DNA of 64,000 nt from Kitasatospora aureofaciens. Lineage in GTDB: Bacteria > Actinomycetota > Actinomycetes > Streptomycetales > Streptomycetaceae. Below, in pieces: positions 52,356-60,686 of this stretch; the first letter of the stretch is position 1; each line of letters begins with the position of its first letter. The notes under the pieces were generated by a model. That model worked only from the letters and a program-made list of their open reading frames with translations, had not been told where the DNA came from and ran no database searches. A program made the position numbers and the translations under genes. The DNA is taken from contig NZ_JPRF03000024.1 in assembly GCF_001188955.3 (NCBI RefSeq), positions 62,001 to 126,000 of the forward strand, given 5' to 3'.

Positions 52356-54821
52356 ATGCACGGACACGAGTGGGACGCGACCAGCGCCGCCGGCCCCGCG
52401 CCGGACGGCGATGCCGCACGCCCGGAAGGCCACCGCCTCGTTCCGCTCGCCACGGCGCTGCTCCAGGCCGACGGACTGATCCTGCACTGGAGCGAGGACG
52501 CCGAGGCCCTGCTCGGGTACTCCGCCGAGGAGGCTGTCGGCAGCTACGCCGCCCGGCTGCTCACCGACGAGGCCGACCGGCCCGCCGTGCTCGACCTGTT
52601 CCAGCGGATCATGGCCGGCAACGGCTCCTCCTTCGTCTTCCCGGTCCGCCACCGCGACGGGCACCGGGTCGAGCTGGAGTTCCGCACCTACCCGATCGCC
52701 GGACCGGCCGGCACCCTGCTGCTGCTCGCCACCGCCTCCGACACCCGGGCCATCCACGCGATCGAGGCCGACCTCGCCGTGCTGGGCGGCATCTTCAGCC
52801 GCTCCCCGATCGGCATGGCCGTCTATGACACCGACCTGCGCTTCGTCCGGATCAACGAGGCACTGGCCCGGATGAACGGCGTCCCGGTCGCCGGCCACCT
52901 CGGCCGGCGGATATCCGCCGTCCTGCCCGGCATCAACACCGCCGAGATCGAACAGATCATGAGACAGGTGCTCAAGAGCGGCAAGCCCGTGGTCGACGCC
53001 CGCTCGCACGGCCGCGTCCCCGGCGACCCCCGACGGGACCACGCCTGGTCCGCCTCCTACTTCCGGCTGGAGGACTCCACCGGCAAGGTCTTCGGCGTCT
53101 GTTCCTCGATCATCGACGTCACCGAGCGCTTCCAGGCCGAGGCCCGCGCCGCCCGCGCCCAGGAACGCCTCGCCACCATCGCCGAGGCCACCGCCCGGAT
53201 CGGCACCACCCTCGACCTCCAGCGCACCGCCGAGGAGCTGATCGAGGCGGTCGTCCCCCGGTTCGCCGACTTCGCCACCGTCGACCTGCTGGAACCGGTG
53301 CTGCGCGGCGCCGAGCCCACCCCGATCCCCTCCGACCGGTCGGTCACCCTGCGTGCCGTCGCCGTCGGGGAGAACTACGAGACCGGCCTCGCCCACGCGG
53401 TGGACGTCGTCGGCGAGACCTCCGAGTACGCCCCCGACCGCAGCTACACCCAGTGCCTGCGCAGCGGACGCCCGCTGCTGCGCGCCCACGTGGACGAGGA
53501 GGTGCTGCGCGGCCTGGTGTCCAGCGAGGACCGCGTCGCCCCCGGGATGGCCGCCGGCATCCACTCGTACCTGATGGTCCCGATCACCGCCCGGGGCATG
53601 GTGCTCGGCGGGTCCGAGTTCATCCGGATGCGCAACCCCGAGCCCTTCAACGAGGCCGACGTCGCACTTGCCGAGGAACTCGTCGCCCGCACCGCCCTGG
53701 CCCTCGACAACGCCCGGCTCTACCGCCGCGAACGGGAGACCGCCCTCACCCTCCAGCGCAGCCTCCTGCCGCAGGAGATCCACCGCACCCTCGGTCTGGA
53801 GATCGCCTACCGCTACCTGCCCAGCAGCGTGGTCAGCGAGGTCGGCGGCGACTGGTTCGACGTGGTCCCGCTCTCCTGCGGGCGGGTCGCCCTGGTGGTC
53901 GGCGACGTGATGGGCCACGGCATCCGGGCCGCCGCCACCATGGGCCAGCTGCGCACCGTCGCCCGGACCCTCGCCACCCTGGACATGCCGCCCGAGCAGG
54001 TCCTCACCCGGCTGGACGAAACCGCCTCGGGGATCGGCGAGGGCCAGTTCGCCACCTGCATCTGCGCCGTCTACGACCCGCTGGAGCGCACCGTCCAGGT
54101 CGCCTCGGCCGGGCACCTGCCGCCGGTCTGGGTGGGCACCGACGGCATCGCCCGCAGGGTTGAGGTGCCGCCGGGCGTTCCGCTGGGCGTCGGCGGGGTC
54201 GCCTTCGAGTCGACCGAGTTCACCTTCCCCGAGGGCGGCGTGCTCGCCCTCTACACCGACGGCCTGGTCGAGCGGCGCGGTCAGGACCTGGATGACGGCA
54301 TCGACCTGCTGGCCGGAACCCTGGCCGGCCCCGGCCGGACGCTGGAGGAGACCTGCGACGCCGTGATCGGCGCCCTGGTCACCGACGGCACCGAGGACGA
54401 CATCGCGATGATCATGGCCAGGGCGCTGCCGGTGCCCGCCGACCGGATCGCCACCCTGCCGCTCACCGGCGGCGGCAAGCTCCCCGGCACGGCCCGCCGC
54501 TTCACCCGCGCCACCCTGGAGGCCTGGGGCCTGAGCGCGCTCTCCGACTACGCCGAACTGCTGGTCAGCGAGCTGGTCACGAACGCCCTGCTACACGCCG
54601 AGGCGCCGCGCCGCCTGCGGCTGTTCCACGACCGGGTGCTCACCGTCGAGGTCTCGGACGCCGGTGGCGCCACCCCGCAGCTGCGCCCCTTCGCCGAGCA
54701 GGACGAGGGCGGACGCGGGATGTTCCTGGTCAGCGAGCTGGCCCAGCGCTGGGGCAGCCGGCTGACCAGGGACGGCAAGGTGGTCTGGGCGGAGCTGGAG
54801 CTGCCCTTCGGGGTCTCGTAG
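52356..54821 (+). CDS. PAS-PAS-GAF-PP2C phosphatase with anti-sigma-type ATPase domain
   Basis: This 821-residue regulator starts at ATG 52356. Two PAS domains (about 35-130 and 140-260, with GLILHWSEDAEALLGYS and GMAVYDTDLRFVRINEALAR) are followed by a GAF domain (275-455). The SpoIIE-type PP2C phosphatase (475-690) has VGGDWFDVVPL, VVGDVMGHGIRAA and LYTDGLVE. The C-terminal HATPase (700-821) has VSELVTNALLHAEAPRRL and EVSDAGG typical of anti-sigma serine kinases. It should sense a signal and both phosphorylate and dephosphorylate anti-anti-sigma factors. Many streptomycete homologues exist; partners are not in the window. Confidence 0.9.
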   Translation: MHGHEWDATSAAGPAPDGDAARPEGHRLVPLATALLQADGLILHWSEDAEALLGYSAEEAVGSYAARLLTDEADRPAVLDLFQRIMAGNGSSFVFPVRHRDGHRVELEFRTYPIAGPAGTLLLLATASDTRAIHAIEADLAVLGGIFSRSPIGMAVYDTDLRFVRINEALARMNGVPVAGHLGRRISAVLPGINTAEIEQIMRQVLKSGKPVVDARSHGRVPGDPRRDHAWSASYFRLEDSTGKVFGVCSSIIDVTERFQAEARAARAQERLATIAEATARIGTTLDLQRTAEELIEAVVPRFADFATVDLLEPVLRGAEPTPIPSDRSVTLRAVAVGENYETGLAHAVDVVGETSEYAPDRSYTQCLRSGRPLLRAHVDEEVLRGLVSSEDRVAPGMAAGIHSYLMVPITARGMVLGGSEFIRMRNPEPFNEADVALAEELVARTALALDNARLYRRERETALTLQRSLLPQEIHRTLGLEIAYRYLPSSVVSEVGGDWFDVVPLSCGRVALVVGDVMGHGIRAAATMGQLRTVARTLATLDMPPEQVLTRLDETASGIGEGQFATCICAVYDPLERTVQVASAGHLPPVWVGTDGIARRVEVPPGVPLGVGGVAFESTEFTFPEGGVLALYTDGLVERRGQDLDDGIDLLAGTLAGPGRTLEETCDAVIGALVTDGTEDDIAMIMARALPVPADRIATLPLTGGGKLPGTARRFTRATLEAWGLSALSDYAELLVSELVTNALLHAEAPRRLRLFHDRVLTVEVSDAGGATPQLRPFAEQDEGGRGMFLVSELAQRWGSRLTRDGKVVWAELELPFGVS

Positions 54822-54837
54822 CCGACGCCGCACGTGC

Positions 54838-54874
54838 GAGAACGGCCGTTCCCGAATCCGGAACAGCCGTTCTC
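54838..54874 (+). terminator. Terminator after the phosphatase
   Basis: GAGAACGGC pairs with GCCGTTCTC, with GTTCC/GGAAC inside and a C-A mismatch; T-rich TTTCT follows. It lies 16 bases past the stop, in front of the convergent MFS gene. Confidence 0.65.
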
Positions 54875-54882
54875 CCGCCTTT

Positions 54883-56451
54883 CTAGGCGGGCACCCGCTG
54901 GGGCTGCTCGGGCCGGGCGTGTTCGGTCGGCCCGGCCGGCGTCGGCGCGGACCGGCCGCGCAGCAGCCACCAGGCCAGCGCGGCCGCGCCGGCCAGCAGC
55001 ACCCCGGCCAGCAGCCCGGCGCTGTTCAGGCCGTGGACGAAGGAGTCCTTCGCGCTCGCCAGCAGCGGCTGCGCCAGCTCCGGCGGCAGCCCCCGTGCCG
55101 TCTCCACGGCCGCGCCCAGCGACTCCCCGGCCCGGGCGGCGACCTCCGGGGAGGCCCCGGCCGGGACGGACAGCCCGTTCGTGTAGATCGAGCCGACCAC
55201 CGAGCCGACCAGCGCGATGCCGAGCGCGGTGCCCAGCTCGTACGCCGTCTCGGAGACCGCCGAGGCGGCCCCGGCCTTGTCGGCGGGAGCGGCGGTCAGC
55301 ACCAGGTCGGCGCCGAGGGTGTAGACCACGCCCTCGGCCGTGCCGGTCACCAGGAAGGAGACGGCCAGCAGCAGGTAGGTGGTGTCCTGCTCCATCCAGC
55401 CCAGCCCGCCCGTGGCCAGGCCCATCGCCAGCAGACTGACGGCCAGGGCCCGGCGCGCGCCGAAGCGCCGGGCGATCCGGGCGGTCAGCAGCCCGCCGGC
55501 CACCGAACCGGCGAAGGCCGGCAGCTCCGCCAGGCCCGCCTGGAGCGGGTCGTAGCCGCGCACCAGCTGGAGGTACTGGGAGACCACGAAGATCACGCCG
55601 GACAGGCCGACCAGCGAGATCAGCGAGGCCGTGGCGGCGGCGGTGAACCGGCGGTCCCGGAACAGCCGGACGTCCAGCAGCGGGGTCTCCAGCCGCAGCT
55701 GGCGGCGGACGAAGAGGGCCAGCGCGGCGGCGCCCAGCAGGAAGGTGACCGGCACGTCCCAGCGGGCGGGGCCGTGCGCGGCGCCCTCCTTGACCGCGTA
55801 CACCACGCCGATCACGCCGGCCATCGACAGCGCGACGCTCAGCACGTCCCAGCGCCCCGGCTTCGGGTCCCGGGACTCCGGCAGCAGCCAGGCGCCGGAC
55901 ACCAGCAGCAGGGCCAGCACCGGGATGTTCAGCAGGAACACCGAACCCCACCAGAAGTACTCCAGCAGCAGCCCGCCGACCACCGGGCCGAGCGCGGCAC
56001 CGGCGGTGGCGGCCGCGCCCCAGACGCCGATCGCGGTGGCCCGCTCCCGGTCGTCCGGGAACAGCCCGCGGATCAGCGAGAGGGTGGAGGGCATGATCGT
56101 CGCCCCGGCGACACCGAGCAGCGCCCGGGCCAGGATCAGCCAGCCCGGGCCCGGGGCGTACGCGGCCAGCAGCGAGGCGGCCCCGAAGGCGGTGGCGCCG
56201 GTCAGCAGCAGCTTCTTGCGCCCGATCCGGTCGCTCAGGGCGCCCATGCTGACCAGCAGGCCGGCCAGCACGAAGGAGTAGGAGTCGCCGATCCACAGCA
56301 GCTGGGTGCCGCTGGGGCGCAGCGTCTCGCTGATGGAGGGGAGGGCGAGGGAGAGCACGGTCGCGTCCAGGGCGACCACGGTGACGGCCAGTACCAGGAC
56401 GGCGAGGCCGGTCCAGCGCTGGCGGGCGGTCAGGACGGGGGTACCACTCAT
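54883..56451 (-). CDS. MFS drug exporter (EmrB/QacA-type, 14 TMS)
   Basis: The protein has 522 residues; ATG at 56451. About 14 hydrophobic segments are seen. Motif A is ALSDRIGRKKLLLTG, motif C is GPVVGGLLLEYFW (acidic/Gly pattern near LGPVVGG), and ALDATVLSLALPSI is the TM1 motif of DHA2 antiporters. It exports drugs or cations by proton antiport. It lies four bases after the TetR gene, forming an operon: TetR-MFS. The TetR operator is just upstream. Confidence 0.9.
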   Translation of the reverse strand: MSGTPVLTARQRWTGLAVLVLAVTVVALDATVLSLALPSISETLRPSGTQLLWIGDSYSFVLAGLLVSMGALSDRIGRKKLLLTGATAFGAASLLAAYAPGPGWLILARALLGVAGATIMPSTLSLIRGLFPDDRERATAIGVWGAAATAGAALGPVVGGLLLEYFWWGSVFLLNIPVLALLLVSGAWLLPESRDPKPGRWDVLSVALSMAGVIGVVYAVKEGAAHGPARWDVPVTFLLGAAALALFVRRQLRLETPLLDVRLFRDRRFTAAATASLISLVGLSGVIFVVSQYLQLVRGYDPLQAGLAELPAFAGSVAGGLLTARIARRFGARRALAVSLLAMGLATGGLGWMEQDTTYLLLAVSFLVTGTAEGVVYTLGADLVLTAAPADKAGAASAVSETAYELGTALGIALVGSVVGSIYTNGLSVPAGASPEVAARAGESLGAAVETARGLPPELAQPLLASAKDSFVHGLNSAGLLAGVLLAGAAALAWWLLRGRSAPTPAGPTEHARPEQPQRVPA

Positions 56452-56454
56452 GGG

Positions 56455-57048
56455 TTATCGGTTTCCGGTTTCCGGTCCGAGGTGCTGTGGGTTCGAAGGA
56501 GTGGGGTCCCGGCGCAGCGCGCCGCCGAGGAAGAGCTCGGCGAGGGAGAAGGCGGCGTCGCGCGGGGCGAGCCGGCCGTCCTGGATGGCCCAGCCGATCC
56601 CGGCCACCAGGTCGAAGAAGGCCTCGCTCAGCCAGGCCGCGCTCAGCTCGATCCGGAAGACGCCCTCGCGCTGGCCGCGCAGGAAGAGCGCGTGCAGCCG
56701 GTCGATCTGGACCTCCCAGAGGTCGTTGATCTCGTCGTCGTCGTAGAGCTGGTTCTCGCCCGCCAGGAAGGCGCAGAGCATGGCGTCCGGGACGGCGGCG
56801 TCCACCAGGCGGCGCAGGGCCGTCCGGGCGTCGCCCTCCTCGACGGCGGCGGTGTCCAGTGCGGCGGCGAAGCGTTGCAGGCCGAGCCGGCCGACGTCGC
56901 GGATCAGCGCGTCGCGGCCCGGGAACAGCCGGTGCAGGGTGGCCCGGCTGATGCCCGCGGCGCGGGCGATCTCGTCCAGGTGGGCGGTGGGGCGGCGGGA
57001 CAGCACGCCGACGGCGGCTTCCAGAACGGTGTCACGGTCGGTGGCCAT
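56455..57048 (-). CDS. TetR-family repressor of the MFS exporter
   Basis: The protein has 197 residues; ATG at 57048 lies six bases after a -10 box TACACT, so the mRNA is probably leaderless. The HTH is HLDEIARAAGISRATLHRLF near residue 32. The ligand domain has AAWLSEAFFDLVAGIGWAIQ and DAAFSLAELFLGGAL. Its stop is three bases before the MFS ATG. It should repress itself and the exporter by binding the palindrome at 57067-57086. The ligand is probably a drug exported by the MFS. Confidence 0.9.
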   Translation of the reverse strand: MATDRDTVLEAAVGVLSRRPTAHLDEIARAAGISRATLHRLFPGRDALIRDVGRLGLQRFAAALDTAAVEEGDARTALRRLVDAAVPDAMLCAFLAGENQLYDDDEINDLWEVQIDRLHALFLRGQREGVFRIELSAAWLSEAFFDLVAGIGWAIQDGRLAPRDAAFSLAELFLGGALRRDPTPSNPQHLGPETGNR

Positions 57049-57054
57049 GAGTCG

Positions 57055-57086
57055 AGTGTAGGCCAGATGAGACATTCATGTCTCAT
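57055..57086 (-). promoter_or_regulatory. TetR promoter with overlapping 9-2-9 operator
   Basis: ATGAGACAT-tc-ATGTCTCAT (57067-57086) is a perfect inverted repeat. On the minus strand GAGACA serves as a candidate -35, 18 bases before the -10 TACACT (57060-57055). The operator covers the -35 and much of the spacer, so repressor binding would block the polymerase. Confidence 0.7.
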
Positions 57087-57137
57087 ATTTGTTCTGCTGG
57101 TCTCAGCTGCGCCATAGGAGAATCGAACGCGGACCGC

Positions 57138-57171
57138 AAAAACCGGGGGCGGCTGGGGTGCCGCCCCCGGT
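57138..57171 (-). terminator. Intrinsic terminator of sepF
   Basis: ACCGGGGGCGGC pairs with GCCGCCCCCGGT (12 bp, six-base loop). On the minus strand a T-run follows. It is the clearest U-tract terminator of the minus strand. Confidence 0.8.
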
Positions 57172-57208
57172 GGGGGTGCTGCGGGCCGTCCGGCCCGCGC
57201 CGCTCCGG

Positions 57209-57601
57209 TCAGCTCTGGTTGTAGAACCCGGTCTCGTCCAGCGGTCGGTCGATCACCATCACCTCGACGTCCGCCGGGGTGAGCAGGAAGACCCGGCGGG
57301 CGATCCGCTCGATGCCGCCCCGGGTGCCGAAGATCAGCCCGGAGGCGAAGTCGACCATGCGCTTGGCCTCGGCCTCGTCCATCTCGGTGAGGTCCATGAC
57401 CACCGGGGTGCTCGCCCGGATGTGCTCACCGACCGTGCGGGCCGCCTCGAAGCCCGTCGGCCGCAGGGAGACGATCTTCGCGGGCGCGGGGACGGCGGGC
57501 ACCGTCTCCTGATCCACCCACTCGTCGTCGTACACCGCGGCCGGGTAGTTCCCGGAGGGCATCAGCCACCCGTTGTGGTGCTCGTCGCGAAGTGCTCCCA
57601 T
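57209..57601 (-). CDS. sepF: SepF-like cell division protein
   Basis: The protein has 130 residues; ATG at 57601 after GGGAGG. The C-terminal SepF domain (about 45-125) has IVSLRPTGFEAARTVGEHIR, TPVVMDLTEMDEAEAKRMVD, FASGLIFGTRGGIERIARRV and FLLTPADVEV. The N-terminus lacks the usual amphipathic membrane helix, but has MGALRDEHHNGWLMPSGNY. SepF tethers FtsZ to the membrane; here there is no dcw cluster, so this is a paralog (like SflA/SflB of Streptomyces). Its role may be in sporulation septation. Confidence 0.85.
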   Translation of the reverse strand: MGALRDEHHNGWLMPSGNYPAAVYDDEWVDQETVPAVPAPAKIVSLRPTGFEAARTVGEHIRASTPVVMDLTEMDEAEAKRMVDFASGLIFGTRGGIERIARRVFLLTPADVEVMVIDRPLDETGFYNQS

Positions 57602-57872
57602 GCCGCGCCTCCCTGCCTCGTCCCGTCTGGTCCCCCCGGGGGGTGCGTGTCCTTCTTGACACGTCATCCACTCGTCGGAACTGTCCGAGTATCGCACTGT
57701 TCACCGGTCCCGTGCCCGCTCGCGGCCCCCGTACGAGTCGTGCCGCACCGGAAACCCGGGCGGACCCGGGCAAAGACAGCGACGCGGCACGGCGCGGTAC
57801 GGTTGCGCGCGTAGACCATATCGGTAGCGGTCACGGGGTAACTGACCCTCTGTCAACAATGCGGAAACGATT

Positions 57873-58388
57873 TCACTCGCCGGTCGAACCGTCCACCAGC
57901 TCCCGCAACAGATCCGCGTGCCCGTTGTGCCGCGCGTACTCCTCGATCATGTGGACGAGGATCCAGCGGAGCGTCACCTCCTGGTCCTGGCGCGCCCGCT
58001 TGCCGACGGTGTCCAGCGGCTGGCCGGCAACCGCCCGGCTGGCGGCCTCGATCTCGGCGCGCCAGGTGGCGAAGTCGGCGGCGACGTCGGCGGTGTCGAC
58101 GTGGTCGAAGTCGCCGTCAGGGTCCGCCTCGGTCCAGTAGTGGCCGGTGGCGAACTCCTCGCCGAGCAGGACGCCCTGGAACCAGTGCCGTTCGACCTCG
58201 GCCATGTGCCGGACCAGACCGAGCAGGGAGAGCGTGGACGGCGGGACCGAGCGCAGCCGCAGCTGGTCGTCGGTCAGGCCCTCGCACTTCAGGGCGAGGG
58301 TGCTGCGGTGGTAGTCGAGCCAGGAGGTGAGCATGGCGGCCTCGTCGGCGGCCATCGGCGGGTCCACCCGCGGAGTGAGTTCGGTCAT
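57873..58388 (-). CDS. DinB-like (DUF664) protein
   Basis: The protein has 171 residues; ATG at 58388 (an ATG at 58397 is an alternative). It has the DinB/DUF664 helical bundle: MLTSWLDYHRSTLALKCEGL, LGLVRHMAEVERHWFQGVLL and ILVHMIEEYARHNGHADLL with three His that likely bind a divalent metal (His in VRHMAEVERH and EYARHNGH). It may be a mycothiol- or bacillithiol-dependent enzyme or a metal-binding protein of unknown substrate. It is followed by an untranslated 271-base gap to sepF. Confidence 0.82.
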   Translation of the reverse strand: MTELTPRVDPPMAADEAAMLTSWLDYHRSTLALKCEGLTDDQLRLRSVPPSTLSLLGLVRHMAEVERHWFQGVLLGEEFATGHYWTEADPDGDFDHVDTADVAADFATWRAEIEAASRAVAGQPLDTVGKRARQDQEVTLRWILVHMIEEYARHNGHADLLRELVDGSTGE

Positions 58389-58451
58389 GCGGGACATCGT
58401 GGCCCCGATGGCGCGCAGGCGCGAGCGAATTGCGGGGGCGCGAGCGAGGCG

Positions 58452-59189
58452 TCAGCCGGCCTGCGCCCGGCGGCGGGCCGCGGCCGCCCGCCAGAGCCCG
58501 ACCAGGCTGCCCAGCACCAGCAGGGCGATCACCCCGGCCGAGACCAGGAACGCGGCCGAGCCCGGCTGGTCCGCGCTGGCCGCGGCGACGACGTACACGG
58601 CGGTGGTCGGCACCACGCCGATCGCGGTGGCGAACAGGAAGGGCAGGAAGCGGACCCCGGAGAAGGCCGCGCCGTAGTTGCCCGCCTGGAACGGCAGCCC
58701 GGGCAGCAGCCGAAGCACCAGGACGCTGCGGAAGCCCTGGTCGGTGAAGCGCCGGTCGAGGGCGCCGAGCACCTTGCCGCGCAGGTACGGCCGCAGCGCC
58801 TCCCGGCCCAGCCCCCGGCCGAGCGCGAAGGCCAGGGCCGCGCCCAGCGTGGTGCCGAGCACCGCGAGCAGCACCCCCTGCTGGATGCCCAGCAGAAGCC
58901 CGGCCGCGGCGTTCAGCGCGGGGCGCGGCACGAAGGCGAGCGTCCCGACCGCGTAGACGAGGGTGAACAGCGGGGCGAACCAGTAACCGGGCATCCGGTG
59001 CGCCAGCCCGCCGGAGAGCAGGTCGGTCGGGCTCCACAGCAGCAGCGAGCCGGCGCAGGCCCCCAGCAGCACCACCAGCAGGCCGAACCGCCACCAGGCC
59101 GAGCGGGCCGGGTGCCGCCCGCCGTGGGCGGCGGGCTCGGCGGGCTCTTCGGCGGTCGGCGCGGCGGAGGTCGTCAGGGCTGCGGGCAC
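58452..59189 (-). CDS. TVP38/TMEM64-family membrane protein (DedA-like)
   Basis: The protein has 245 residues; GTG at 59189. About six membrane segments are present. The family signature is LRLLPGLPFQAGNYGAAFSGV and the region ALAFALGRGLGREALRPYL contains the conserved Gly/Arg pattern. VYAVGTLAFVPRPALNAAAG is the first motif. Relatives move lipids (scramblase/flippase-like) or affect envelope stress. The C-terminus is Arg-rich (RRAAAARRRAQAG). No operon partner is clear: the DinB gene starts 63 bases downstream. Confidence 0.84.
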   Translation of the reverse strand: MPAALTTSAAPTAEEPAEPAAHGGRHPARSAWWRFGLLVVLLGACAGSLLLWSPTDLLSGGLAHRMPGYWFAPLFTLVYAVGTLAFVPRPALNAAAGLLLGIQQGVLLAVLGTTLGAALAFALGRGLGREALRPYLRGKVLGALDRRFTDQGFRSVLVLRLLPGLPFQAGNYGAAFSGVRFLPFLFATAIGVVPTTAVYVVAAASADQPGSAAFLVSAGVIALLVLGSLVGLWRAAAARRRAQAG

Positions 59190-59376
59190 GGCGAGAGCCT
59201 AACCGGTCGCGGGAGCGGGGCCGGTCGGGGCAGGGCCGACGCCGGTGATCGCGATCGGCATGACGGCGGGTGGGGCTCTACCCGGGGCGCAGGGGTCCGG
59301 CTGGACGCACACCTGGGTGGGTCTGGCCGCACTCCCGGGCCGGACCGGGGCGGACGGGGGTTCCGCGCGGTGCACA

Positions 59377-59541
59377 GTGGGCGCACCGACGGAAGACGAG
59401 GAAGGGCTCCTGGGGAAGCTGGGCGGGTGGGCGACGGAGGCCGCGACGGGGTTCCCGCGGGCGTGCGCGGTCGCGGCGGTGACCCTGCTGGTCCCGGCCG
59501 TGTGGGCGGGCTCGGTGGTGCTGGGGTGGTCCTGGGGGCTT
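59377..59541 (+). pseudogene. Possible N-terminal remnant of a sensor kinase
   Basis: A plus-strand frame from GTG 59377 gives MGAPTEDEEGLLGKLGGWAT, EAATGFPRACAVAAVTLL, VPAVWAGSVVLGWSWGL. This is typical of the start of Streptomyces sensor kinases: a short cytosolic end and a first membrane segment. After WSWGL the sequence changes to a regulator C-terminus in a different frame. The kinase body is missing. It is read with low confidence because the frame overlaps other open frames. Confidence 0.4.
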
Positions 59542-59857
59542 CGACGCCGACCAGTTCATCGGTTCGCTGGAGCGGGTCGCGGCCGGCGGCACGGCGATGG
59601 ACCCGGCGGTGATCGCCAAGCTGCTGTCCGCGAGCCCACCGGAGCGAGGGCTCAGCCAGCTCACCGAGCGCGAGTACCAGGTGCTCGGGCTGATGGCGGA
59701 GGGACTGTCCAACCAGGCCATCGGGCGGCGGCTGTTCCCCAGTGACAGCGCGGTCGGCAAGTACACCACCTCGATGTTCGGCAAGCTCCGCATCGCGGAC
59801 GACGACGACACCAACCGCCGCGTCCGGGCCGCGCTCACCTACCTCAACCAGCCCTGA
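59537..59857 (+). pseudogene. C-terminal remnant of a NarL-type response regulator
   Basis: The frame reads FDADQFIGSLERVAAGGTAM, then DPAVIAKLLSASPPERGLSQ, LTEREYQVLGLMAEGLSNQA and IGRRLFPSDSAVGKYTTSMF. This is the end of a receiver (ADQFIGSLERVAAGG) and the LuxR HTH (KYTTSMFGKL rather than the usual KTHVNxIFxKL). The phosphoacceptor domain is missing. A putative 86-residue product could start at ATG 59597. Its 3' end overlaps the convergent HEAT gene by 14 bases. Confidence 0.65.
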
Positions 59858-60401
59858 GGCTCCGTCCGGCGCGTGGCGCGGTCCGTCGGTGGATGGGCCC
59901 GCCGGGGGCGTACCAGCCCGCCTTCTTGCGGACGGCCGGGCTCGGGTCGCCGGCCTGGCACGCCTGAAGGGCGGCGACGGCGCGGGCGTCGCTGTGGGCG
60001 AACTTGCCGACCAGTTCGGCGGCCCTGGCCCGGACCCGTGGGTCGGGGTCGTCGGCCAGGTGACGCAGCGCGGGTTCGAGGACCAGGCCCGCGCCCGGGG
60101 CGCAGGCGTCGTCCTTGCATCGGTCGCAGGCCAGGGCGTGGAAGGCGGCGACCCTGACCTCGGCGTCGGGGTCGTCGGCCATGGCGACGAGCAGGTCCAT
60201 GGAGTCGGTGTCGACCAGGTGGTCCAGGAGGCGGCAGCAGCCCTCCCGGACGGCCGAGTGGTCATGGGACAGCCCGGCGCGGATCGCGCCCAGTGCGCCC
60301 GGCCCGCGCCGGAGCAGCTCGTGGTAGGCCGCCACGGTGCGCTGGGGATCGCCCAGGCAGGAGACCAGGGTTTCGTCGTCGGTCTTGAGGAATCCGAGCA
60401 C
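59844..60401 (-). CDS. HEAT-repeat protein
   Basis: The protein has 185 residues; GTG at 60401 (VLGFLKTDDETL). Alternating helices include AYHELLRRGPGALGAIRAGL, VREGCCRLLDHLVDTDSMDLL, DPDAEVRVAAFHALACDRC and DPDPRVRARAAELVGKFAHS: three or more HEAT repeats. Cys residues in CDRCKDDACAPG may bind a metal. It may be a scaffold or a lyase-isomerase family relative. It overlaps the regulator remnant by 14 bases. The function is unknown. Confidence 0.75.
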   Translation of the reverse strand: MLGFLKTDDETLVSCLGDPQRTVAAYHELLRRGPGALGAIRAGLSHDHSAVREGCCRLLDHLVDTDSMDLLVAMADDPDAEVRVAAFHALACDRCKDDACAPGAGLVLEPALRHLADDPDPRVRARAAELVGKFAHSDARAVAALQACQAGDPSPAVRKKAGWYAPGGPIHRRTAPRAGRSLRAG

Positions 60402-60466
60402 GGCCCCAGTGTCGGACCGCAACGTCCGGCCGCGCAAAGGGATTTAGGCTCGGCGGAGGGAAGTCG

Positions 60467-60626
60467 GCCGACCGCCCCGGCCGGGCCGAAGCGGGGTGCG
60501 GTGGTGCGGAAGGCCTGGCGGCCGCCGAAGCAGAAGCCGAGAGCGACCACCTCGGCGGGGCCGACGGTGCACAGCCGCTCCAGGGCGGCCGTGAGGTCGG
60601 CCCGCGCCGGTCGCGGAAAACCGCCG
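60467..60626 (-). pseudogene. Dienelactone hydrolase-family fragment
   Basis: A minus-strand stretch reads ADLTAALERLCTVGPAEVVA and LGFCFGGRQAFRTTAPRFGP then AGAVG. GFCFGG is the nucleophile elbow of DLH-type hydrolases (with Cys nucleophile), and the surrounding pattern is typical. There is neither the N-terminal half nor the Asp/His C-terminal half. No start or stop is plausible. It is a fossil about 50 residues long within the 285-base gap between HEAT and MFS genes. Confidence 0.6.
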
Positions 60627-60686
60627 GGCGCTGGGGTGCGCTCGGCGGTCGGCGATATCAGCGGGAATTTCCCGGCGAATGGTCGG

